A stretch of DNA of 11,488 nucleotides from Acidimicrobiia bacterium (GTDB taxonomy: Bacteria; Actinomycetota; Acidimicrobiia; Acidimicrobiales; Ilumatobacteraceae). Made by a program: the position numbers and the translations under genes. The stretch is from assembly GCA_013821025.1 (NCBI GenBank), contig JACDHN010000041.1, forward strand, positions 1-11,488, given 5' to 3'. Shown here in pieces: positions 1 to 6,125 of this stretch (position 1 is its first letter; each line of letters begins with the position of its first letter). The notes beneath the pieces are model-generated. The model saw only the letters and a program-made list of their open reading frames with translations, did not search any database and was not told where the DNA came from.

Positions 1-288
1 GGCGATCAACTGGTCGTCGAGGTCGTCGCGCCTGATGGCCAGAGCTTGGGCGAAGCAGCGGATGCCGTTGCCGCTCATCTCGGCGCGGCTGCCGTCGGCG
101 TTGAACAGCTGCATGCGTGCGGCGCGGTCCCGTTCGGTCTCGGCCACGAGCAGGCCGTCGGCGCCGATGCCGGTGCGCCGATCGCAGAGTTGACGGGCGA
201 GTGCCGACAGGTCGGCGACGCCCGGATGGAACACGACGAGGAAGTCATTGCCGAGACCATGGTGCTTGGTGAGCGTGAGCGTCGTCAC
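1..288 (-). CDS. dapF: Diaminopimelate epimerase, N-terminal 96 residues (cut by window edge)
   Basis: DapF converts LL- to meso-diaminopimelate in the cytoplasm, the last step before lysine and the peptidoglycan cross-linking residue. The GTG start at 288 gives TLTKHHGLGNDF at residues 5-16, the usual DapF N-terminus, then RTGIGADGLL (38-47) and FNADGSRAEMSGNGIRCFA (62-80). These are the family's substrate-binding and first active-site segments. The family normally has Cys in the CGNG motif; here codon 73-75 reads AGC, so residue 72 is Ser, while Cys78 follows six residues later. The second catalytic Cys would lie outside the window. The start overlaps the miaA stop as GTGA (288-285), so translation is probably coupled to miaA. 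Identity as a DapF-family protein is secure; full catalytic competence is not shown. Confidence 0.93.
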   Translation of the reverse strand, partial: MTTLTLTKHHGLGNDFLVVFHPGVADLSALARQLCDRRTGIGADGLLVAETERDRAARMQLFNADGSRAEMSGNGIRCFAQALAIRRDDLDDQLIA

Positions 289-1244
289 GTCTTGGCGCCT
301 CCGGACCGAGTCCTGGCACCCGCTGCACGTACTGCGGCGATGACGGTGGAGGCGGCTTCGGTGACGGCATCGGTGGTGATGTCGATCCAGGCTATTCGGG
401 GATCGCGGCGGTACCAGCGCTCCTGGCGGCTGGCGAACTGCCTCGTGCGCACGACGATCCGCTCCACGGCCGTGGCGAGGCTCTCCCCGCCTTCGATGTG
501 ATCGATCAGCTCCTTGTACCCGAGTGCCTGGCGGGCCGTCGGCGACAAACCGGAAGGCTCGACCAACAGGCTGGTCACCTCGTCGACGAGGCCGGCAGCA
601 AGCATGTGGTGCACCCGAGCCTCGATTCGCGCCGCCAGCACCGGGCGCGGCCAGCGCAGACCGATCATGGCCAGACCGTGATCGGGGTACCGGTCGAGAC
701 CGGGCCCGAACGACGAGAACGGACGTCCGGCGCCTTCGCACACCTCTAGAGCGCGCACGATGCGGCGCCGGTTGGACGGCTCCATGCGGGCCGCCGCCAC
801 CGGGTCGAGCCGCTGCAGCCGTCGGTGCAGGGCGCCGATGTCTGCGTCAGCCTCGATCTCCAGCCCTGCGCGCACGTCGGCCCACTCACCCGGCAGCGCC
901 AGGTCGTCGAGCAGCGCCGCCAGGTAGAGGCCTGTGCCGGCGACGGCGAGCGCCACGCCGGGCACGTTGGCCACAGCCGGGGTCACCTCTCGCTGGTAGT
1001 CGGCAACGGTGAAGCGTTCGGACGGCTCGCACAGATCGAGTCCGTGATGGACCACGGCGGCGCGTTCGGCCGGCGAGGGTTTGGCGGTGCCGATGTCCAT
1101 GCGCCGGTACACCTGCATGGCGTCGATGGAGACGATCTCGGTGTCGGGCACGGAGACAGCGGCGGCCATGGCGACATCGGACTTACCCGAGGCCGTCGGC
1201 CCGACCAGCACCACTATCGGCGCACCGAGCCCGCCGGCAGTCAC
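285..1244 (-). CDS. miaA: tRNA dimethylallyltransferase MiaA
   Basis: MiaA transfers a dimethylallyl group to N6 of A37 in tRNAs that read UNN codons, producing i6A, the substrate of MiaB. The protein shows the P-loop GPTASGKS (residues 15-22), DAMQVYRRMDIGTAKP (41-56; usually DSMQVY, with the Asp as general base), a TGLY motif, RRRIVRALEV, ALGYKEL, and a C-terminal RQFASRQERWYRRDPRIAWID-like segment typical of the family. I chose GTG at 1244 because it gives 319 aa and places the P-loop near the N-terminus, 19 nt behind the hydrolase stop. An in-frame start at 1307 (340 aa) would overlap the hydrolase by 44 bp and adds non-conserved residues. The 3' end overlaps dapF by 4 bp. Confidence 0.93.
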   Translation of the reverse strand: MTAGGLGAPIVVLVGPTASGKSDVAMAAAVSVPDTEIVSIDAMQVYRRMDIGTAKPSPAERAAVVHHGLDLCEPSERFTVADYQREVTPAVANVPGVALAVAGTGLYLAALLDDLALPGEWADVRAGLEIEADADIGALHRRLQRLDPVAAARMEPSNRRRIVRALEVCEGAGRPFSSFGPGLDRYPDHGLAMIGLRWPRPVLAARIEARVHHMLAAGLVDEVTSLLVEPSGLSPTARQALGYKELIDHIEGGESLATAVERIVVRTRQFASRQERWYRRDPRIAWIDITTDAVTEAASTVIAAVRAAGARTRSGGAKT

Positions 1245-1263
1245 GGCCTCGCTCTGCGTCCGC

Positions 1264-1926
1264 TCATAACCGGTGCGCCACGTCGAGCACGGCGCCGGCC
1301 ACGGCATCGGATCGCACCAGCGGCCACAGGTGGTGCCCGTCCAGCTCGATCACGGGCCAGCCTCGCGACCGGGCCACAGAGACCGACAGCGGATAGCTCT
1401 CGCTGAGGGCGACGTAGCCGCACGGTCCTGCGAACTCGGGTGCCGGAACGGGTGCGGTGAACACGGACCGCGGCAAGGCCGGGCACTCGGCAACGAACTG
1501 TTGGCGGAGTGCCGCGTCGGGGATCAGCGCGGCGAGCAGCCCATCGCCCCACCACTGCGACCACGGCGCCACCACGCCATCGGTGTCGGTGAGGCGGTCG
1601 AGCAGGGCGTCGAAGTCCGGTTCGCCGCCGGTCGGCGTGGCGCCGTCCTCGGGAAGTCGGGAGTCGAGGAACACGAGGGCGTCGGCGTGGACGCGTCGAG
1701 CGGCTGCTGGCAAGCGGGGACCGGCAGCGCTGAACCCGACGAGCACGACGGGTTGCACGGCTGGGCCCGCTGCGATGGCCAGGGCGTCGAGCCAATCGTC
1801 GAGCGCATGTGGAGCGGCTGCGGTGATCACCGGGACGTCGTGAACGCGTATCGCGTCGGCGAGCGTGTCCATGGTGAGCGGTCCGACCAACGGGCTCGAT
1901 GCCAGCACGATCGTCCCCGGGCTCAT
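1264..1926 (-). CDS. Small alpha/beta-hydrolase-like protein between miaB and miaA
   Basis: A 220-aa protein with features of the alpha/beta hydrolase fold: a beta strand leading into a nucleophile elbow VVLVGFSAAG (Ser66 in GxSxxG), a strand ending LVFLDSRLPEDG, and a late DGHH (His198/His199) in the position of the catalytic histidine. It has no signal peptide or membrane segment, so it is probably cytosolic. The substrate cannot be read from sequence. The ATG at 1926 overlaps the miaB stop as ATGA, and miaA follows 19 nt after its stop, so it is translated from the miaB-miaA-dapF message. Position inside a tRNA-modification operon does not by itself show a role in tRNA modification. The acid of the triad is not identified with confidence. 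Confidence 0.8.
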   Translation of the reverse strand: MSPGTIVLASSPLVGPLTMDTLADAIRVHDVPVITAAAPHALDDWLDALAIAAGPAVQPVVLVGFSAAGPRLPAAARRVHADALVFLDSRLPEDGATPTGGEPDFDALLDRLTDTDGVVAPWSQWWGDGLLAALIPDAALRQQFVAECPALPRSVFTAPVPAPEFAGPCGYVALSESYPLSVSVARSRGWPVIELDGHHLWPLVRSDAVAGAVLDVAHRL

Positions 1927-3383
1927 GACGCGGTCAGGACAGCCTCTCGCACGGGGATGCGAACCTTGTGCGTCGGCGCCGCGGTGAGCTCGACGAAGCG
2001 GGCTCTGAGGAAGTGAGGCGCCGCACCCGTGATCTCCACCAGAGCGTACGAACCGGCACGAACGATGTGTGGTCGCCCGGCGGCCCCAGCGCCGCCGGCG
2101 GCATCAAAGTGCACGAGCTTGTTCTGGCGAGTGCGCGCCGAGAGCACGGCGGGATCGCGCTTGCTCGGGCCCTCCACGAGCACCTCTTCGGTGCGCCCGA
2201 TGCGGGCCTCGTGGTGAGCGAGGGCACTGCGCTCGATGACGATCCGCAGCCGATCGAAGCGCTCTCTGGTGACGGCCGGGTCGACGAACTCGGCGGCCAT
2301 CGTGGCCGCCTCCGTGCCGTCCCGTGGCGAGAAGATGAACGTGTAGGCATCGTCGAACTCGGCGGCGGCCGCCACGTCGAGGGTGCGCTCGAAGTCGTCG
2401 TCGGTCTCGCCGGGAAAACCGACGATGATGTCGGTCGTGACCGCCAGGTCGGCGACGGCTCGGCGGGCCTCCGCCAGGCGGGCGAGGTAGCGCTCGGCGC
2501 TGTAGCCCCGGTGCATGGCAGCCAGGATGCGGTTGCTGCCCGACTGCATCGGGTAGTGCAGGTGCTCGCACACCGTGGCGCTGGCGGCCATGGCGGCGAA
2601 CGTGTCGGGGCGCATGTCCTTTGGGTGTGGTGACGTGTAACGCACGCGCCTGATGCCGGACACGACGCCGACTGCGGTCAGCAGGTCTGCGAACAACGGC
2701 CGCAGCCGGGCATCGGTGGCGCCTGCATGGCGGGCCGCCCGCTGCAGGTCGCGCCCGTAGCTGTTGACGTTCTGACCGAGCAGCGTCACCTCGGTGACAC
2801 CGTCGGCCGCGAGGCGCTCCACCTCGGCGACGATGTCGGCGAAGGGCCTGCTGATCTCCGGACCTCTTACGGCAGGGACGATGCAGAAGGCGCACCTGTT
2901 GTCGCAGCCGATCTGGATCGTGACCCAGGCGTTGTACGAGGTCTCCCGAACGGCGGGGAGCGCGGAGGGGAACAGCACGTGATCCTCGGCGACCGCAGAC
3001 TCGAGGATCTCGGTGATCGGCCCTGCGCGCTCCGATCCTGCGATCAGCTCGGCCGTGCGGTGGACGTTGTGAGTGCCGAGCACGACGTCGACATGACCGG
3101 CCCGCTGCCTCACGAGGTCGCGGTCCTTCTGTGCAAGGCAGCCGGCGACGACGATCTGGCGGCCGTCGCGCTCGTCCTTCCAGCCCTTCAGGCGCTGCAG
3201 CCGTCCGTAGAGCTTGTTGTCGGCGTTCTCGCGGATGCAGCAGGTGTTCAGCACCACGACGTCGGCATCGTCCTCGTTACTCGCACGCTGCATGCCGTCG
3301 GCCTGCAGCAACCCGGCGATGCGCTCCGAGTCGTGCTCGTTCATCTGGCACCCGTACGTGCGCAGGTAGTACCGGCGGGTCAC
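1923..3383 (-). CDS. miaB: tRNA-2-methylthio-N6-dimethylallyladenosine synthase MiaB
   Basis: A radical-SAM methylthiotransferase that converts i6A37 to ms2i6A37 in tRNA, acting after MiaA. All three parts are present in 486 aa. The N-terminal domain carries Cys12 (YGCQMN), Cys48 (NTCCIRE) and Cys82 (AGCLAQ), which hold the auxiliary 4Fe-4S cluster. The radical-SAM core has GCDNRCAFC (Cys160, Cys164, Cys167; Cx3Cx2C) for the SAM-binding cluster. The C-terminal TRAM domain begins near IGRTEEVLVEGPSKR and binds tRNA. The start is GTG at 3383; there is no Shine-Dalgarno, but TAACCT lies at 3390-3395, 6 nt upstream, indicating a leaderless message. It is first in an operon with the hydrolase, miaA and dapF, and divergent from the DUF2269 gene. 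Confidence 0.96.
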   Translation of the reverse strand: MTRRYYLRTYGCQMNEHDSERIAGLLQADGMQRASNEDDADVVVLNTCCIRENADNKLYGRLQRLKGWKDERDGRQIVVAGCLAQKDRDLVRQRAGHVDVVLGTHNVHRTAELIAGSERAGPITEILESAVAEDHVLFPSALPAVRETSYNAWVTIQIGCDNRCAFCIVPAVRGPEISRPFADIVAEVERLAADGVTEVTLLGQNVNSYGRDLQRAARHAGATDARLRPLFADLLTAVGVVSGIRRVRYTSPHPKDMRPDTFAAMAASATVCEHLHYPMQSGSNRILAAMHRGYSAERYLARLAEARRAVADLAVTTDIIVGFPGETDDDFERTLDVAAAAEFDDAYTFIFSPRDGTEAATMAAEFVDPAVTRERFDRLRIVIERSALAHHEARIGRTEEVLVEGPSKRDPAVLSARTRQNKLVHFDAAGGAGAAGRPHIVRAGSYALVEITGAAPHFLRARFVELTAAPTHKVRIPVREAVLTAS

Positions 3384-3389
3384 GGGAGC

Positions 3390-3395
3390 AGGTTA
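3390..3395 (-). promoter_or_regulatory. -10 element of miaB operon, leaderless type
   Basis: TAACCT on the minus strand ends 6 nt before the miaB GTG. No purine-rich ribosome-binding site lies in the gap. Transcription would start at or next to the GTG. No convincing -35 is visible. It is back to back with the DUF2269 -10 at 3445-3450. Confidence 0.55.
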
Positions 3396-3444
3396 CCGAG
3401 GGTGCGGGTGCCGCACGGGCTGGGAAGCGGTCAGCATCCGGAAC

Positions 3445-3450
3445 TAGCTT
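3445..3450 (+). promoter_or_regulatory. -10 element of DUF2269-like gene, leaderless type
   Basis: TAGCTT lies 8 nt before the GTG at 3459, again with no Shine-Dalgarno between. It supports that GTG as the start rather than the in-frame TTG at 3471. Confidence 0.5.
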
Positions 3451-3458
3451 CGGCCGCT

Positions 3459-3884
3459 GTGCTCGCCATCTTGGAGATCTCTACCGGTTACCGGATCCTC
3501 GGTTTACTCCACATCGTTGCCGTGGTGGTGGCCTTCGGGCCACTGTTCGTCTACCCGGCGCTGCGCCGCGCCGGGGCTGCGTCCGAGATGGCCAAGCTGC
3601 ACACCTATGTGTCGCTCCCAGCGCTCGTGCTGGTGTGGGTGCTCGGCATGGGCATGATCGGGATGTCGGACAACGCCATCGAGGTGAGCGACACCTGGGT
3701 GCTGCTGGCGCTGCTCAGCTGGGTGGTGCTGATGGTGGTGAGCTGGTTCCTCATTCGACCGGCGATCAACGACACCGGCGAACAAGCGGCCAAACGCCTG
3801 GCGATGGGCACCGGCATCACGCACCTACTGCTGGTGTTCAGCCTGTGGCTCATGGTGTTCAAGCCCTTCCTCGAACGCGGTTGA
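3459..3884 (+). CDS. DUF2269-like integral membrane protein
   Basis: A 141-aa hydrophobic protein with four predicted membrane helices at about residues 12-33, 49-69, 79-99 and 116-134. Conserved-looking features are YRILGLLHIVAVVVAFGP in helix 1, with a histidine inside the helix, and a short charged loop (INDTGEQAAKR) before helix 4. Size and layout match the DUF2269 family, for which I know no established function. The reading frame is open far upstream, but that part is only the antisense of miaB. GTG at 3459 is chosen because it sits 8 nt behind a TAGCTT -10 box and just before the first helix. It is followed 43 bp later by the VOC gene, which has its own -10. Confidence 0.82.
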   Translation: MLAILEISTGYRILGLLHIVAVVVAFGPLFVYPALRRAGAASEMAKLHTYVSLPALVLVWVLGMGMIGMSDNAIEVSDTWVLLALLSWVVLMVVSWFLIRPAINDTGEQAAKRLAMGTGITHLLLVFSLWLMVFKPFLERG

Positions 3885-3915
3885 GCCGCCAGCATCACGG
3901 CAAGGGAGCCGTGTG

Positions 3916-3921
3916 TAGCCT
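3916..3921 (+). promoter_or_regulatory. -10 element of VOC gene, leaderless type
   Basis: TAGCCT is followed by 6 nt (cgggct) and then the GTG start at 3928. There is no room for a Shine-Dalgarno, so a leaderless message is likely. Confidence 0.55.
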
Positions 3922-3927
3922 CGGGCT

Positions 3928-4335
3928 GTGACCAGTGTGATCGCCGTGGTGGCCATCGACGCGCGTGACCCTGGGCGGGTCGCCGAGTTCTGGGCAGCGG
4001 CCCTCGACTGGGAGGCGTGGCCGGACCCCGACGGTGGTGGCGTCACGCTGGCACCGCCCGGCTCGACGGGTCAGTCGGGCGCCTCTGGGCCGTCGATCGA
4101 CGTGTTTCCCGTGCCCGAGGGTAAGTCGGTGAAGAACCGGCTGCACTTCGACCTGCGTGCGGACGACTCCACGCAGGCCGATGAGGTCGAGCGGTTACTG
4201 GCGCTCGGGGCGACGCGGGTCGACATCGGGCAGAGACCCGACGTCAGTTGGATCGTCCTCGCCGATCCCGAAGGCAACGAGTTCTGCGTGCTGCAGCGGT
4301 CTGTCCAAGAGGCCGAGGCCTCCGCGCCGTCCTGA
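3928..4335 (+). CDS. VOC (glyoxalase/bleomycin-resistance-like) family protein
   Basis: A 135-aa single-domain protein with the paired beta-alpha-beta-beta-beta layout of the vicinal oxygen chelate superfamily. The first half opens VVAIDARDPGRVAEFWAAALDW and the second opens RLHFDLRADD (a histidine in the usual first-strand metal position). It ends with ADPEGNEFCVLQ, the DPxGNxF signature of glyoxalase-like proteins. Such proteins bind a metal or small ligand and act as lyases, dioxygenases or resistance proteins; which applies here cannot be told from sequence. The GTG start follows a TAGCCT -10 by 6 nt. The stop is only 3 bp from the convergent recA stop, leaving no space for a terminator. 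Confidence 0.87.
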   Translation: MTSVIAVVAIDARDPGRVAEFWAAALDWEAWPDPDGGGVTLAPPGSTGQSGASGPSIDVFPVPEGKSVKNRLHFDLRADDSTQADEVERLLALGATRVDIGQRPDVSWIVLADPEGNEFCVLQRSVQEAEASAPS

Positions 4336-4338
4336 TGC

Positions 4339-5412
4339 TCACCGATCGAGGTTGATCGGCTGTTCGTCGATCTCGCTGAACTCCTCATCGTCGTCGCCGT
4401 CGGTGATGAGCTCTTCGTCGCCGGGCTTGAGGCCCGACGCCGTCAGCACCTTGTCGCTGATCTCGACCATGATCTCGGCGTTGTCGGCGAGGAACGCTTT
4501 GGCGTTCTCGCGTCCCTGGCCGAGCTGCTCGCCTTCGTAGGTGAACCACGCACCCGACTTGCGGATGATGCTCAGATCGACGGCCATGTCGAGCAGTGAC
4601 CCCTCACGGCTGATGCCCTTGCCGTACATGATGTCGAACTCTGCTTGACGGAATGGCGAGGCGCACTTGTTCTTCACCACCTTGACCCTGGTCCGGTTGC
4701 CGACGAGCTCGGCGCCGTCCTTGAGCGATTCGATGCGCCGGATGTCGAGCCTCACCGACGAGTAGAACTTCAACGCCCGCCCCCCAGGGGTCGTTTCAGG
4801 GCTTCCGAACATCACACCGATTTTCTCACGGAGCTGGTTGATGAAGATGGCGATGGTCTTCGTGCGGCTGAGGCTGGCCGTCAGCTTGCGCAGTGCCTGG
4901 CTCATCAACCGGGCCTGCAGTCCGACGTGGCTGTCACCCATCTCTCCCTCGATCTCGGCGCGTGGGGTCAGCGCCGCCACGGAGTCGATGACGACCACGT
5001 CGAGAGACCCCGAGCGCACCAGCATGTCGACGATCTCGAGCGCCTGCTCGCCCGTGTCGGGCTGGGAGATCAGCAGCTGGTCGACGTCGACGCCGATGGC
5101 CCTGGCGTACACCGGGTCCATGGCGTGCTCGGCGTCGATGTAGGCGCAGACACCACCGTTGCGCTGGGCCTCGGCCACGACGTGCATGGCGAGCGTGGAC
5201 TTGCCCGACGATTCCGGACCGTAGATCTCGGTGACGCGGCCTCGGGGTAGACCGCCGATGCCCAGCGCCAGGTCGAGCGAGAGCGCACCGGTGGGCACGA
5301 TTTCGATCCCCATGGTGGTCCGCTCGCCCATCCGCATGATGGAACCCTTGCCGAACTGCTTGTCGATCTGGGCCAGCGCCATGTCGAGCGCCTTTTCACG
5401 GTCAGTACTCAT
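4339..5412 (-). CDS. recA: Recombinase RecA
   Basis: RecA forms ATP-dependent filaments on single-stranded DNA, drives strand exchange and triggers LexA self-cleavage. The 357-aa protein shows Walker A GPESSGKST (65-73), the catalytic Glu in DAEHA (Glu95), Walker B VVVIDSV, the L1 loop around 155-165, and the L2/MAW region NQLREKIGVMFGSPETTPGG (192-211). It ends in an acidic tail (DGDDDEEFSEIDE) like that which tempers DNA binding in other RecAs. There is no intein. The ATG at 5412 gives the usual N-terminus. The roughly 105-nt leader lies behind a promoter carrying a LexA box. No recX follows; instead the VOC gene converges with a 3-bp gap. Confidence 0.98.
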   Translation of the reverse strand: MSTDREKALDMALAQIDKQFGKGSIMRMGERTTMGIEIVPTGALSLDLALGIGGLPRGRVTEIYGPESSGKSTLAMHVVAEAQRNGGVCAYIDAEHAMDPVYARAIGVDVDQLLISQPDTGEQALEIVDMLVRSGSLDVVVIDSVAALTPRAEIEGEMGDSHVGLQARLMSQALRKLTASLSRTKTIAIFINQLREKIGVMFGSPETTPGGRALKFYSSVRLDIRRIESLKDGAELVGNRTRVKVVKNKCASPFRQAEFDIMYGKGISREGSLLDMAVDLSIIRKSGAWFTYEGEQLGQGRENAKAFLADNAEIMVEISDKVLTASGLKPGDEELITDGDDDEEFSEIDEQPINLDR

Positions 5413-5524
5413 CTCATCTCGCTTTCGCTGTGCTGCGGTTGGGTGATGCCGGGGACGCTACGAAAGGGGTGTGACACGGGCCGGTGGTTCGACCAGGAGG
5501 TGCCGACGCCGATCGAATGACACC

Positions 5525-5555
5525 AGTGTAACATTCGAACGACTGTTCGAGTCAA
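5525..5555 (-). promoter_or_regulatory. recA promoter
   Basis: Read on the minus strand, TTGACT (5555-5550) is followed by a 19-nt spacer and TACACT (5530-5525). The spacer is 1-2 nt longer than ideal, so the exact -35 is uncertain. The LexA box fills most of the spacer. Transcription from here would give a leader of about 105 nt before the recA ATG. Confidence 0.55.
5535..5550. promoter_or_regulatory. LexA (SOS) box in recA promoter
   Basis: TCGAACGACTGTTCGA consists of perfect 6-bp inverted arms TCGAAC / GTTCGA around four bases. It matches the LexA operator core CGAAC-N4-GTTCG known from Bacillus and mycobacteria. It sits between the -35 and -10 of recA, where bound LexA would exclude RNA polymerase. 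No gene reads away from it on the plus strand, so recA is the only evident target. Confidence 0.92.
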
Positions 5556-5604
5556 GCATTACCGCTCGTGTCGGGCGTCAGCGCACTCGGCGACGCGGTC
5601 CAGG

Positions 5605-6003
5605 TCAGCGGACCGGTTCGGGTGCGTCCTCGCCGGGCTCGGGTGGACGCATCATCAGATCCACGGCCTGCCAGATGGTGAACGTGATCGGGTAGACGAG
5701 CACGGGCAACGCCACCGCCGCCAGGGCAAGTCCCACGAACAGCCACACGTACGGCACATCGGGCCAGGTGGCCACCATCGTCCCGCCCATGCCGGCGACG
5801 AGCGTGCCCAGCACGATGATGGCGCTGATAGAGGCGGCTCCGAGTTCGAAGCCGACATCGCCGCGCCGCCAGGCGATCCCACACGTGTGGCAGCGATCGC
5901 TCTTGGCGAACCAGCCGGTGAAGAACGCACCTCGACCACCGCACCACGGACACCGGCGGCGCACGGCCCGTCCGAGCATGGTGGACACCCCCGGCCGCTG
6001 CAT
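5605..6003 (-). CDS. DUF983-like zinc-ribbon membrane protein
   Basis: A 132-aa protein with two CxxC pairs, RCPWCG (Cys18, Cys21) and RCHTCG (Cys38, Cys41), forming a likely N-terminal zinc ribbon. The WRRGDVGFELGA segment follows, then two membrane helices (about 54-76 and 86-108) and a short Pro/Glu-rich tail. This is the DUF983 layout; I know no demonstrated function. The ATG at 6003 is chosen because TAATCT lies 8 nt upstream and the zinc ribbon follows directly. In-frame starts at 6063 or 6081 would add 20-26 residues that do not look conserved. It precedes recA on the same strand, but recA has its own promoter between them. Confidence 0.83.
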   Translation of the reverse strand: MQRPGVSTMLGRAVRRRCPWCGGRGAFFTGWFAKSDRCHTCGIAWRRGDVGFELGAASISAIIVLGTLVAGMGGTMVATWPDVPYVWLFVGLALAAVALPVLVYPITFTIWQAVDLMMRPPEPGEDAPEPVR

Positions 6004-6011
6004 CTGGATCA

Positions 6012-6017
6012 AGATTA
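6012..6017 (-). promoter_or_regulatory. -10 element of DUF983 gene, leaderless type
   Basis: TAATCT on the minus strand is followed by 8 nt and the ATG at 6003. No Shine-Dalgarno is seen, so a leaderless start is the simplest reading. Confidence 0.5.
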
Positions 6018-6112
6018 CGGTCCGGCGGACGACGTTCCCGAACTCGTTGCCTAGTGGGGACATCGTGACCGCATGCCTCACAGCTCGGTAGGCGCAGCGG
6101 TCGGGATCGGGG

Positions 6113-6118
6113 CAGACT
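6113..6118 (+). promoter_or_regulatory. Possible -10 element of the 6126 gene
   Basis: CAGACT lies 7 nt before the GTG at 6126. It deviates from TAnnnT at the first base, so it is weaker than the other candidates, but spacing and absence of a Shine-Dalgarno fit the same leaderless pattern. Confidence 0.35.
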
Positions 6119-6125
6119 CAGGGCC

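Noticed and set aside
1245..1307. Longer miaA start at 1307
   Set aside because: It would overlap the hydrolase gene by 44 bp and add residues unlike MiaA; GTG at 1244 fits family length and operon spacing.
1968..3300. Long plus-strand frames opposite miaB
   Set aside because: They arise from the G/C bias of third positions in miaB. The real reading is fixed by the miaB cysteine motifs, and only the part from 3459 belongs to a gene.
5471..5695. A plus-strand frame with a GTG preceded by AAAGGGG
   Set aside because: The product is Arg/Gly/Thr-rich with no domain, and the frame crosses the recA promoter and the end of the DUF983 gene.
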